The notes under the pieces were generated by a model. It ran no database searches, was not told the origin of the DNA, and saw nothing but the letters and a program-made list of their open reading frames with translations. Position numbers and translations under genes: made by a program. Below, piece after piece: positions 25,375 to 33,896 of a stretch of DNA of 64,000 bases (positions within the stretch are counted from its first letter, which is position 1; every line of letters starts with the position of its first letter). Origin of the DNA: Hyphomicrobiales bacterium 4NK60-0047b (GTDB lineage Bacteria; Pseudomonadota; Alphaproteobacteria; Rhizobiales; HXMU1428-3); assembly GCA_040367435.1 (NCBI GenBank), contig BAABWY010000003.1, forward strand, positions 327,079 through 391,078, written 5' to 3'.

Positions 25375-26388
25375 TTAGTTCGTTTTTTTAATTTCACTTA
25401 CGACCAGATCATATAGTTCTTTTGCTGGCAGCCCGCGTTTTTTGTTTTGTTCAATCCAGGCATTTGCTGCTGGAGCGGCAACTTTTTTCTTAAACGCTGC
25501 AATAGCATCTTTACTAAAGGTGACTTTCTCAATTTTTTTGCTCTCTAGTTTTGGTCCCCATGTTGCCATCGTTTTTTTGTTGTAAGTGGAGATATAATGA
25601 TCAAGAGCTTCATCAACTGAGCCTAATAGCGCTTCTTTTTCTGATTTGCTCAGTTTATTTAAAGCGTCCGTATTTACAACAACAGGGCAATTAACGGTGC
25701 CGGGATTGAGGTTCGTTGTCCACCATTTTCCTTTTTCAACTGTTCCAAAAGCCATGTGGGCATGAGGTGCGAAGGCAACAGCTTTAATGACGCCGCTATC
25801 TAAAGCCTGGCGAACTTCTGACGCTGACATAGACGTCGGCACAGCACCAACCGCTTTCATTGCACGGCCAATGCCACCGGTTGCGCGCACTGTCAGGCCT
25901 TTGAAATCTTCAAGTCCATTTGGTTTTTTTCCAACACCGAGAACATTATATTGAGGCAGTGGTGATGGCATGAGAAGCGTTGCACTCCATCTGGCCAAAT
26001 CTTTTTTAACTGCAGGGTGATTATAAACAGCTTTTGAAATTTTAACTTCCTGCTCTAATGATTTAACACCCAAGAATGGAAGCTCTAAAACTGTGATAGA
26101 TGGGTTTTTATCTGCATGGTAACCTGCGCAAAATTGTGCCATTTCAAATGCGCCAATTGAGATACCATCTAAATTTTCTTTATTTTTTGAAAGGCCGCCA
26201 TAGGAAATTTGCAGTTTGAATTTGCCGTCGGTTTTCTTTTCAACCAGTTCAGCTAATTTTTCCACATGCTCTGTAAATGCTCTTCTTTTGCCCCAGAGTG
26301 AGACATTCCATTCGGTTGCCATCGCTTCAGCAACGAATGTGCAGGTTATTACTCCAGCTACAACCGTTTTCATAATTGATCTTTTCAT
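25375..26388 (-). CDS. TRAP transporter substrate-binding protein (DctP family)
   Basis: This 337-residue periplasmic protein has a signal peptide ending near AMA-TE (residue 24). Family features include the ligand-carboxylate Arg region GLTVRATGGIGRAMKAVGAVPTSMSASEVRQALDSGVI and NTDALNKLSKSEKEAL. The start has AGGGGGAAA just upstream. It is the first gene of a minus-strand TRAP operon (P-Q-M order) and would deliver an organic acid or similar solute. Neighbouring genes do not indicate the substrate. Confidence 0.93.
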   Translation of the reverse strand: MKRSIMKTVVAGVITCTFVAEAMATEWNVSLWGKRRAFTEHVEKLAELVEKKTDGKFKLQISYGGLSKNKENLDGISIGAFEMAQFCAGYHADKNPSITVLELPFLGVKSLEQEVKISKAVYNHPAVKKDLARWSATLLMPSPLPQYNVLGVGKKPNGLEDFKGLTVRATGGIGRAMKAVGAVPTSMSASEVRQALDSGVIKAVAFAPHAHMAFGTVEKGKWWTTNLNPGTVNCPVVVNTDALNKLSKSEKEALLGSVDEALDHYISTYNKKTMATWGPKLESKKIEKVTFSKDAIAAFKKKVAAPAANAWIEQNKKRGLPAKELYDLVVSEIKKTN

Positions 26389-26618
26389 ATTTTCCCCCTA
26401 AAGAATCTAAGGCTTCAAGAAATTATTCCACTTTTGGTTATATGATAAAGACCTAAGTGACGAACTGTCTATGAAGAAAATTACATATAACTTTACCATT
26501 CAAGTTTTTAAAACAATTCATCAAAAAGCAGATTAAATGTTTGAACAAAGACAAACCGCGTCAAAAAGATTCAAAATAACAATTGATTTTGATGTAAGTT
26601 TTTTTTAAGTTGCCGACT

Positions 26619-27032
26619 ATGTGTAAGCAAGTATGGTTCAAAAAAATATCATTTGTTTTTGTATGGGTGTTCCTCGTGAACGCCCTGTTACCATCGCTTG
26701 TGCAAGCTTCTGTTCATTCCCTTTCTCAAACATCTACCCAATCTGAAGGTTCTACAAAGATTTTAATTTGTACGGCACAAGGTTATAAATGGGTTGATAT
26801 TAGTGAACTGGAAAATACTGATCAAAGCGAGCGGCCAAAGCAACATTTTGAATGTCCGCTTTGTTACAGCGCATCGCACCCACTTGATGTGTTGCAGCCT
26901 GATGCTGAAGTTAGACTGCCATTGCCTTCTCATATTCATAAGGTGAACTACCGACTAGAGTTAAAGTCGAGACAGAAACAAAATCATTTTCTCCTCACCA
27001 CGTTAAAACGTGGTCCCCCACTATTTGCATAG
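26619..27032 (+). CDS. DUF2946-like exported protein
   Basis: This 137-residue protein has an N-terminal hydrophobic signal region (residues 8-30, ending SLVQA). Features recalling DUF2946 are ILICTAQGYKWVDI, the CPLC motif in HFECPLCYSA, and a C terminus ending RGPPLFA. Members often sit beside TonB-dependent receptors and copper or heme genes, as here. The CPLC pair suggests metal binding or a disulfide. ATG 26619 is taken; a TTG three codons earlier is possible, and neither has a strong ribosome site. Confidence 0.65.
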   Translation: MCKQVWFKKISFVFVWVFLVNALLPSLVQASVHSLSQTSTQSEGSTKILICTAQGYKWVDISELENTDQSERPKQHFECPLCYSASHPLDVLQPDAEVRLPLPSHIHKVNYRLELKSRQKQNHFLLTTLKRGPPLFA

Positions 27033-27141
27033 ACCTTTAATACTCCTTTTATTTTCATTAATTTCAACGAGATAGCGGTTATTATTCCGTCTTTTTTCGG
27101 AAGATGCTTGCTTTGCTCTTTTGAACCATACAGGTATGTCT

Positions 27142-29253
27142 ATGTGTAAAAAATCTATTCTTTTGAGTACTATTTCTGTGCTTGCTCTTCTCAGCTCTCC
27201 TGCTTTTGCAGACGAGAATGTGACGCTTGATGCGATTGTTGTGACCACAACTAAAGAAGCTAAACCCGTGAGTGAACTTTCTGAGACCATTAGTGTTGTC
27301 ACAGAGAAAGACATTAAATTTGTAAGCCCTGCTCACCCCTCTGATGTCACAAATAGAAAAGCTGGCGTTTATGTTAATGACTTGGGCGGTGAAGGTCATA
27401 TGACGTCTATTCGCCAACCATTAACCACCGGCGCCGTCTATTTATTTTTAGAAGATGGTATTCCAACGCGTCCAACTGGTCTCTTTAACCATAATGCTCT
27501 TTATGAAATAAACGTTCCGCAAGCTGACCGTGTGGAAATCACTAAAGGACCTGGTTCAGCGCTTTATGGAAGTGATGCTATTGGTGGCATTATCAACGTT
27601 ATCACACCACCGAGCCCTGATGAGAGAGAGATCTATATTAACCCTGAATTTGGTTCATTTGGCTTTAAAAGAATGCTTGCTTCAGTTGGCTCCCCTATCG
27701 GTCTTAACTCAGGCTTTCGAGCCAATATCAACTTAACTGATAATAATGGCTGGCGAGATGAGAGCTCATTTAGCCGTTATGCAACAAGTGGGCGCTTTGA
27801 TGCCAAGATCAATGAAGATTTGAAAATTAAATCAATTTTCTCATACACCCATGTTGATCAAAGTGGTGTTTCTGGCCTTGAAGAAGATGATTATCTGAAC
27901 AATCCTAAGAAAAACCTTTATCACAATGATGTTGGCCGCAGAGAGTTAGATGCCATTCGTTTTTCTACAGAATTTGCTTATGAACCAGATGATAATAATC
28001 TTCTTACGATTACGCCGTTCATGCGCCACAATGAATTGAAACTTATGCCGAGCTGGATGCTTACATATGACCCGAATGATAGAGATTATGAGTTTCAATC
28101 ATTTGGTATGAACACGAAATACCGGCATAAACTCAACAACCTAAATGCTGAAATCATTGCTGGTGTTGATTTTGATTACACGACTTCACAATATAAAGAA
28201 AAGCGCCTGTCAGTTGAAAAAGGCGGGGAACTATTTGTAAACACGACAGAGACAGACCGAGTGAATTATGATTATGATGCCGACATGCTGGCGGTTTCTC
28301 CCTACATTCATGGTGAGTGGCAAGCCCTTTCTCAATTGAGATTTTCAGCTGGCCTTCGCTATGATTATTTTCGTGTTGATTACACTGACAACCTCGATGC
28401 CTCTGTTGCGCAACAACAATTTGGTTTTGGTGGCTTTAATCATCTGCGCCCAGAAAGTCAGACTATTTCTTATGATAGCCTAAGCCCTAAATTTGGTGCT
28501 GTATGGAATGTTTCGCCAGACCTTGATCTTTTTGCGAATTACCGTCACTCATTTCGCGCCCCCTCTGTTGGGAGGATCTTTCGCCCTGGCTCTAGCCAAG
28601 ATACGGATGAGTTAAAGCCGGTTCATTCTGACAGTTTTGAAATTGGTACACGCGGAAAATTGGCTGATTGGCTGAACTACAATGTGACCCTTTATCATAT
28701 GATGGTCCAAGACGACATTGTTAGCTATATCGATAATGTTTCTGGAGACAGAAAAATTTCAAATGCTGGTGAGACAGAACACCAAGGCATTGAAATTGAG
28801 CTCAAAGGCCAGCTCACGGATGAGTGGAGCTATACCTCTGCTTTTAGTTATACCAATCAGGAATATAAAGATTTCACGGCTGTGTTTGGCTTCCCTGCTT
28901 CTCAGATTAACTTTGCCGGGAATGATATTGGCAAAGCTCCTAAAACATTAGGAAACCTTGCTATTCAATATCGCCCCTCATTTGTTAGTGGCCTGATGAT
29001 TGAAGCCGAATGGGTTCATGTTGGTGACTATTACACTGACGAAACCAACACGAACAAATATCAAGGACACGACCTTTTTAACCTAAGAGCTAGTCTGGAA
29101 ATTTCTGAAAAATTTGAGCTTTATGGCCGCGTTATGAACATCACTGATGAACGCTACTCGACTTACACAAGCAATCAGGTTGGTGACTCAGATGTTTCTT
29201 ACCGCCCTGGCTTGCCGCGTCGTTTCTATGTTGGATTTAGATCTAAATTCTAA
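27142..29253 (+). CDS. TonB-dependent outer-membrane receptor
   Basis: This 703-residue receptor has a signal peptide (cleavage near AFA-DE, about residue 22), a plug domain with a TonB-box-like VTLDAIVVTTTKEA and VEITKGPGSALYGSDAIGGIINVITP, and a 22-stranded barrel ending in PGLPRRFYVGFRSKF with the C-terminal aromatic Phe. ATG 27142 is preceded by CAGG eight bases away; earlier ATG and TTG codons are in frame. It is followed by a PepSY membrane protein and ExbB-ExbD-ExbD-TonB, which would energise it. The ligand (siderophore, heme, copper or other) cannot be told from sequence. Confidence 0.93.
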   Translation: MCKKSILLSTISVLALLSSPAFADENVTLDAIVVTTTKEAKPVSELSETISVVTEKDIKFVSPAHPSDVTNRKAGVYVNDLGGEGHMTSIRQPLTTGAVYLFLEDGIPTRPTGLFNHNALYEINVPQADRVEITKGPGSALYGSDAIGGIINVITPPSPDEREIYINPEFGSFGFKRMLASVGSPIGLNSGFRANINLTDNNGWRDESSFSRYATSGRFDAKINEDLKIKSIFSYTHVDQSGVSGLEEDDYLNNPKKNLYHNDVGRRELDAIRFSTEFAYEPDDNNLLTITPFMRHNELKLMPSWMLTYDPNDRDYEFQSFGMNTKYRHKLNNLNAEIIAGVDFDYTTSQYKEKRLSVEKGGELFVNTTETDRVNYDYDADMLAVSPYIHGEWQALSQLRFSAGLRYDYFRVDYTDNLDASVAQQQFGFGGFNHLRPESQTISYDSLSPKFGAVWNVSPDLDLFANYRHSFRAPSVGRIFRPGSSQDTDELKPVHSDSFEIGTRGKLADWLNYNVTLYHMMVQDDIVSYIDNVSGDRKISNAGETEHQGIEIELKGQLTDEWSYTSAFSYTNQEYKDFTAVFGFPASQINFAGNDIGKAPKTLGNLAIQYRPSFVSGLMIEAEWVHVGDYYTDETNTNKYQGHDLFNLRASLEISEKFELYGRVMNITDERYSTYTSNQVGDSDVSYRPGLPRRFYVGFRSKF

Positions 29254-29297
29254 TTCATCTCAATGTTTTTTTAGATTTAAGAATTGGAACACCTACA

Positions 29298-30812
29298 ATG
29301 ACGAAACGAAAAACAGCTATTTTGCGAAGTAGCACAAAGTTACATAAATGGCTTGGGTGGACAGGTGGGTTGGCATTGTTGTTTTTTGCCATTTCTGGAA
29401 TGACCCATCCACTTATGACATGGACGGGGCCGAAAGCGGCCTCGTTCTTTCCCCCACAAGTTAAGATCTCTTCTGAGCATGCTGCTCAAATTCCTAAAAT
29501 TTTGCAGCATAACGCTATCGATAGCGCTATTATGGTCAAGATCATTCCTTCTAAAGAGGGTGCTCTTCTACAAGTCACTCAATCAAATGAAGTGCCGCGT
29601 CGGTATTTTGACCTTACAACTGGTACTGAGAAATTAAACTACGATATGAAGCAAGCCGTTTGGTTGGCGCGGTATTATTCTGGTTTAAAATCAACGCCTA
29701 TAAAAACAATTAATTTTCAGACCGAATTTTCTTCGGCTTATCCTTGGGTGAACAGGCTGCTTCCTGTTTACCGTGTTGAATTTGAAACCTCAGATAATAA
29801 AACAACTTTCATCTACACAGAACTTGGCGCACTTGCTGGCATGACCAACAACTGGAAAACATCTGTTCAAACCATCTTTCGAACATTTCATAGCTGGGCC
29901 TGGCTAGATGATTTTGAATATGCTCGCATCATCTTGATGATGCTGCTTTTGCTCTCTTTATTGGGAATGGCAATAACTGGTATTGCTTTGATCTTCATGA
30001 TTAAGAAGCGCTCTATTCCTGATGACCGCCGCAAATGGCACCGCGTGCTCTCATTTGCCATTTGGTTACCTTTATTGTTTTTTACAGCAAGTGGTATCTA
30101 CCATCTTCTGCAATATTCTTTTGGAGACAACCACCGCGGGTTAAAACTTGGACAACCTATCGACCTTAGTGCCTCTCGGTTTGGTGAAAACCTTGCCTGG
30201 TTAGATGAATTCAAGGGTAAGGCCTTTAATAGTCTCTCCCTTGTTGAGGGAATTACTAATGGAGCAAAAACGCCTAGTTTGCTCTATCGCATTAGCATTC
30301 CTAAAGGCAAACCGGGGCAAGCCGTTTCTCGATCGAAACGCTTCAAGGGAATGGCAACTGAAAAGCAATCCTATTATTTTGACGCCCTTACAGGTGAAAA
30401 AGCAAAACTGAATGATAAAGAACTGAATGATAAAGACATGGCGCTTTATATTGCAAAAACTCAGTTTGGTTTTTCAATGGAACAGCTGCAACAGACAAAA
30501 TTGGTCACACATTTTGGACCGCATTATGATTTTCGTAACAAGCGCTTACCCGTCTGGCGGCTAGATTTTAACACCCCTAAAGGTGACAAACTTTTTATCG
30601 ACCCAGCAACCGGCATGCTTGTTGACCGTCTAGTTAATCTTGAGCGCTATGAGGGTTATTCCTTTTCATTTTTGCACAAATGGAACTTCCTTGCCCCGCT
30701 CATTGGGAGAGAGAAAAGAGACATTGTCATTTCAGTTATTTTGATAGCGGCGATTGGTTTTACCGTTCTTGGGTATCTTATGTTGTTTAAGCGTCGTCGC
30801 TCTTCTTCATAG
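29298..30812 (+). CDS. PepSY-associated membrane protein
   Basis: This 504-residue protein has an N-terminal helix (KWLGWTGGLALLFFAISGMTHPLMTW), paired central helices at about 210-232 and 247-272, and a C-terminal helix at about 480-498. Large periplasmic PepSY-type segments lie between (for example YFDLTTGTEKL and LFIDPATGMLVDR). Such proteins occur with TonB receptors and are thought to act in reductive iron release or in metal handling at the inner membrane. It sits 44 nt after the receptor and is clearly in the same operon. Exact biochemical role unknown. Confidence 0.85.
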   Translation: MTKRKTAILRSSTKLHKWLGWTGGLALLFFAISGMTHPLMTWTGPKAASFFPPQVKISSEHAAQIPKILQHNAIDSAIMVKIIPSKEGALLQVTQSNEVPRRYFDLTTGTEKLNYDMKQAVWLARYYSGLKSTPIKTINFQTEFSSAYPWVNRLLPVYRVEFETSDNKTTFIYTELGALAGMTNNWKTSVQTIFRTFHSWAWLDDFEYARIILMMLLLLSLLGMAITGIALIFMIKKRSIPDDRRKWHRVLSFAIWLPLLFFTASGIYHLLQYSFGDNHRGLKLGQPIDLSASRFGENLAWLDEFKGKAFNSLSLVEGITNGAKTPSLLYRISIPKGKPGQAVSRSKRFKGMATEKQSYYFDALTGEKAKLNDKELNDKDMALYIAKTQFGFSMEQLQQTKLVTHFGPHYDFRNKRLPVWRLDFNTPKGDKLFIDPATGMLVDRLVNLERYEGYSFSFLHKWNFLAPLIGREKRDIVISVILIAAIGFTVLGYLMLFKRRRSSS

Positions 30813-30861
30813 AAACACTTCGTTACAAAACTAGGGCTTGCCCCTAATTTAAGAGGTTCAA

Positions 30862-31542
30862 ATGTTACTTCATTCTTATTTTGAAAATAGTTTGCTTTTA
30901 AACATCATCAATAAAGGGGGGCCTGTTGTTCTCATTTTATTAGGTCTGTCTATTATTGCCGTTACTATCATTATTTTTAAATTTGCTCACTTTACCTTTT
31001 TAAGAGTTGGTAGCGCTCGCAAGTTAGATAAGATTTTGTCTCACTGGGAAGCAAACCAACTTGAGGAAGCTTTATCTCTTTCTCAAAAACAGCCCAGCCC
31101 CATTCGTGCCAGCTTGACGGGTACCATGACCGCGCTTGCGAATGGTCAACCTGTTGCGTCTGTTCGAGAAGACGCAACACGATTGGCTTCTAATCATTTA
31201 AGTTCTATCAAGTCGAATTTGCGAATTCTTGACCTTATCTCACAAATTGCCCCGCTTCTTGGATTGTTTGGGACTGTGGTTGGAATGATTGACGCCTTTC
31301 ATAAACTTCAGGCTGCTGGAGACCAAGTGAACCCAGCAATATTAGCTGGTGGTATATGGGTTGCTCTTCTTACAACCGCTGTAGGGCTTGCTGTGGCCAT
31401 TCCGGTTTCCATGGCTCTTAGCTGGTTTGATAGCCGCATTGAGCGACAAAGACAGGTGCTGGAAAATGCTTTAAGCGCACTTTTTACTGGCCGCATTGCT
31501 GATCCTGATACTCAAACTCAAAACTTGAAGCAATCTGCATAG
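30862..31542 (+). CDS. exbB: ExbB/TolQ family proton channel protein
   Basis: This 226-residue protein has the three ExbB/TolQ membrane helices: about 20-40, 122-145 (LLGLFGTVVGMIDAFH) and 165-190 (GGIWVALLTTAVGLAVAIPVSM). The conserved channel threonines are visible. AAGAGG precedes the ATG. It builds the inner-membrane motor with the two ExbD proteins to drive TonB. The order receptor, PepSY, exbB, exbD, exbD, tonB marks a dedicated TonB system. Confidence 0.93.
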   Translation: MLLHSYFENSLLLNIINKGGPVVLILLGLSIIAVTIIIFKFAHFTFLRVGSARKLDKILSHWEANQLEEALSLSQKQPSPIRASLTGTMTALANGQPVASVREDATRLASNHLSSIKSNLRILDLISQIAPLLGLFGTVVGMIDAFHKLQAAGDQVNPAILAGGIWVALLTTAVGLAVAIPVSMALSWFDSRIERQRQVLENALSALFTGRIADPDTQTQNLKQSA

Positions 31543-31559
31543 TAAACCGGGAAGATCCA

Positions 31560-31955
31560 ATGGCGATTGTACTAGAACCTCTTAAAACCAGACAGCGGTT
31601 AAGCCTGACGCCGTTAATCGATGTTGTTTTTTTACTCTTGTTATTTTTTATGCTTGCTACGCAATTTGATAAATATCAGAGCATTGACTTGATTTTTCCT
31701 AGTTTTAATACTGAAGCTAAATCAACGGATTTAAAGCCTACGTATATTCATCTTCTTGCCAATGAGAAGATTTCCATCAATGGCGTTCCGATTGTCCCGG
31801 GGACTTCATTAAACCAAATAATAACTTCACTGGACAAGACAAACAGTACCGGAATTGTTTTGAAAATTGCTGAAAGTGTTCCGACCAGACGACTTACAAA
31901 AATTATCGACGAACTGAAAATTCATAAAATTTCACCCGTGACAGTTTCACAATAA
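31560..31955 (+). CDS. exbD: ExbD/TolR family protein (first copy)
   Basis: This 131-residue protein has a short cytoplasmic N terminus, one transmembrane helix with the essential Asp in LTPLIDVVFLLLLFFMLAT, and a periplasmic ExbD domain. It lies 17 nt behind exbB. It pairs with the second ExbD 24 nt downstream, so the complex may contain a heterodimer of ExbD proteins. Confidence 0.92.
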   Translation: MAIVLEPLKTRQRLSLTPLIDVVFLLLLFFMLATQFDKYQSIDLIFPSFNTEAKSTDLKPTYIHLLANEKISINGVPIVPGTSLNQIITSLDKTNSTGIVLKIAESVPTRRLTKIIDELKIHKISPVTVSQ

Positions 31956-31979
31956 ACTGAGACAGCATCGAACCGACAA

Positions 31980-32393
31980 ATGACAATAGACCTAAACCAC
32001 CACCAGGAAAGAAGACGAGGACAAGATAATATCTTGCCTCTTATCAATATTGTCTTTTTGCTTTTGATCTTTTTTTTAATGGCAGGAACTCTTTCGAAAA
32101 GTCCTGAAATTTCTTTAAAACCACCAAGGACTGCCGAAGCTGAGGCAGATAAACTCCCTCAACGGGCCCTCTATGTTACCAAGGAAGGAATTTTTCTCTC
32201 TCAATCTCTTCAGATTTCTCTTTCTGAACTTGAGGATAGATTACTTGAAATGCAACGCTCCATTAATGGGCAACCTCTATATATAATTGCGGACAAAGAG
32301 AGTAATGCAACTCATCTTATTCAGATCGCCAATCAGGCAAAAAAAATTGGTATTGAAAAAGTAAAACTCCTCACACTAAGAGCGAGGCAATAA
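31980..32393 (+). CDS. exbD: ExbD/TolR family protein (second copy)
   Basis: This 137-residue ExbD has N-terminal basic residues (RRRGQD), then the membrane helix ILPLINIVFLLLIFFLMAGT. The position of the essential Asp is held by Asn (LPLIN, where the first copy has LTPLID). If this alignment is right, the copy lacks the proton-carrying residue and may be structural only. The stop overlaps the tonB start (TAATG). Confidence 0.88.
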   Translation: MTIDLNHHQERRRGQDNILPLINIVFLLLIFFLMAGTLSKSPEISLKPPRTAEAEADKLPQRALYVTKEGIFLSQSLQISLSELEDRLLEMQRSINGQPLYIIADKESNATHLIQIANQAKKIGIEKVKLLTLRARQ

Positions 32394-33247
32394 TGCTAAG
32401 TGGTTCTAAATGGTTTTTTGCTTTTTGTATTTCACTCATCATTCATGCAACGCTTGGGTTAAGTTTTTATAGCCAATGGAACACGCCGCAACTAGAACGT
32501 ACGGCTGGAGTTTCTTTACTGATTGCTGAGACCCAAACGTCTATTCTATCCGGAGAAATTAATAGCCTACCTGATATTACGCAGGAAGAAGAGCTTGCTC
32601 ATCCTAAGAAAGTCAAACCTCTTGGGAAAAAAATGCTTGAAGAAAGGGTTAAAAAAACAGAGCGAAGACCTAAAACTCCTGAAGCGAAGACATCAGTCCG
32701 TAAAAATTTTGTTGATGAAGCCCAATTGAAGCAAGAGCAACACTCTGAACTTTCCTTAAAGAAGGATGAGCAATCAGAGAAACCTTTAACCAAGAAAATT
32801 CTCCCCCCAAAAAAAGAAGAGACTTTACAAAAAAAACTTAAAAAAAAGGCGATAAAGAAAAAGAAGAAGGCCAAAGCAAGGGCAAAGCCTAAAAAAGTGA
32901 TTGGAAGCACTCGCAATTATAAGAAAAGAAAAACCAAATCCAAGTCAGGCAATCAAGGACGGGTTAAAACAGAAGTTTCTGGCAAAGCATCCCTTTCTAA
33001 TTATAAAGGTCGGCTTCGTTCTCGATTAATGCGAAATGTGAGATCATCACGTATCAGTGGAACCGTGTTTATTTCTTTTACCATTGCAAAATCAGGTCAT
33101 ATTCGCGGTCTCAGAGTTTATAAAAGCAGTGGAAATAAAAAACTCGACAAATCAGCTCTGAGTACAGCCAAGCGAGCCTCCCCTTTTCCTCCCTTACCAC
33201 ACGGACATAAATCTTTGAGAGTGACTGCTCCCATCCGCTTTAAATGA
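32393..33247 (+). CDS. tonB: TonB family protein with lysine-rich linker
   Basis: This 284-residue protein has an N-terminal anchor (residues 7-27), a long periplasmic linker, and a C-terminal TonB domain (YKGRLRSRLMRNVR, GTVFISFTIAKSGHIRGLRV, SGNKKLDKSALSTAKRASPFPPLP). The linker is exceptionally rich in Lys and Glu, with a run of mostly lysine around residues 140-175, instead of the usual Pro-Glu and Pro-Lys repeats. Its gene overlaps the second exbD by one base-pair triplet (TAATG). It transduces energy to the receptor at 27142. Confidence 0.9.
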   Translation: MLSGSKWFFAFCISLIIHATLGLSFYSQWNTPQLERTAGVSLLIAETQTSILSGEINSLPDITQEEELAHPKKVKPLGKKMLEERVKKTERRPKTPEAKTSVRKNFVDEAQLKQEQHSELSLKKDEQSEKPLTKKILPPKKEETLQKKLKKKAIKKKKKAKARAKPKKVIGSTRNYKKRKTKSKSGNQGRVKTEVSGKASLSNYKGRLRSRLMRNVRSSRISGTVFISFTIAKSGHIRGLRVYKSSGNKKLDKSALSTAKRASPFPPLPHGHKSLRVTAPIRFK

Positions 33248-33381
33248 GTTTTTACTTATTCTTCGCTTTGCATATTAACTGAGCTTTATCAAAACTTTCT
33301 TGATTTGCCTTAATCAATATTTTTAAGTAACTTAATATTAAAGTGCTTTGGGGCAATCAATTAGGCGAAAACGGGGAATGT

Positions 33382-33807
33382 ATGAGCGATCTCACTGAGA
33401 CAACTTTGATTATGTTAGATGACAATGTGGATGAAATTTTTCTCACACGAAGAATTGTTAGAAGTTGTGGTTTTGTAAATCGTTTTATAAGTGAACAAAA
33501 CTCGGAAGACCTCGTTTCAACCTTAGATGATTTGGTTAAACAGGGCATAAGCAAAGATAGTTTTTTACTTTTTCTTGATATTAACATGCCGCGAATAGAT
33601 GGTTTTGAAATTTTAAAAACAATTCGCGAACACCCTGTTTACAATAATATTCCCGTTTTTATGCTCTCTTCATCTGAGGATTTGGAAGACAAAAACCGCT
33701 CTGAGAGCCTTGGAAGCAATGGCTATATTATAAAACCATTTTCAGATACTCAATTTTTTAATGTCTTAAAAGACATACCCAACATAAAGAAAAAGCTACT
33801 GCAGTGA
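33382..33807 (+). CDS. Single-domain response regulator
   Basis: This 141-residue receiver protein has acidic residues in IMLDDNVDE, phospho-acceptor Asp in FLLFLDINMPRIDG, Ser in FMLSSSED and Lys in YIIKPFSD. No output domain is present. ATG 33382 is preceded by GGGGA; the frame continues upstream without a better start. It is 89 nt before a CHASE histidine kinase, and the two probably form a phosphorelay pair; such Rcp-like receivers are common partners of this kinase type. Confidence 0.9.
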   Translation: MSDLTETTLIMLDDNVDEIFLTRRIVRSCGFVNRFISEQNSEDLVSTLDDLVKQGISKDSFLLFLDINMPRIDGFEILKTIREHPVYNNIPVFMLSSSEDLEDKNRSESLGSNGYIIKPFSDTQFFNVLKDIPNIKKKLLQ

Positions 33808-33896
33808 ACAAATTTATATTTAATGAAAATAAGTTGATCATCTCTACACACTTTTCCTTAAATACTGAGTATGAAAATAACTGAGAGAGGTGAGAC

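Noticed and set aside
32810..32960. The lysine-rich run in TonB as a frameshift artefact
   Set aside because: The frame continues without a break into a complete C-terminal TonB domain, so the run appears genuine.
33309..33330. TTGAT and ATCAA arms upstream of the receiver gene as an FNR box
   Set aside because: The arms are separated by eight bases instead of four, so FNR-type recognition is unlikely in this AT-rich stretch.
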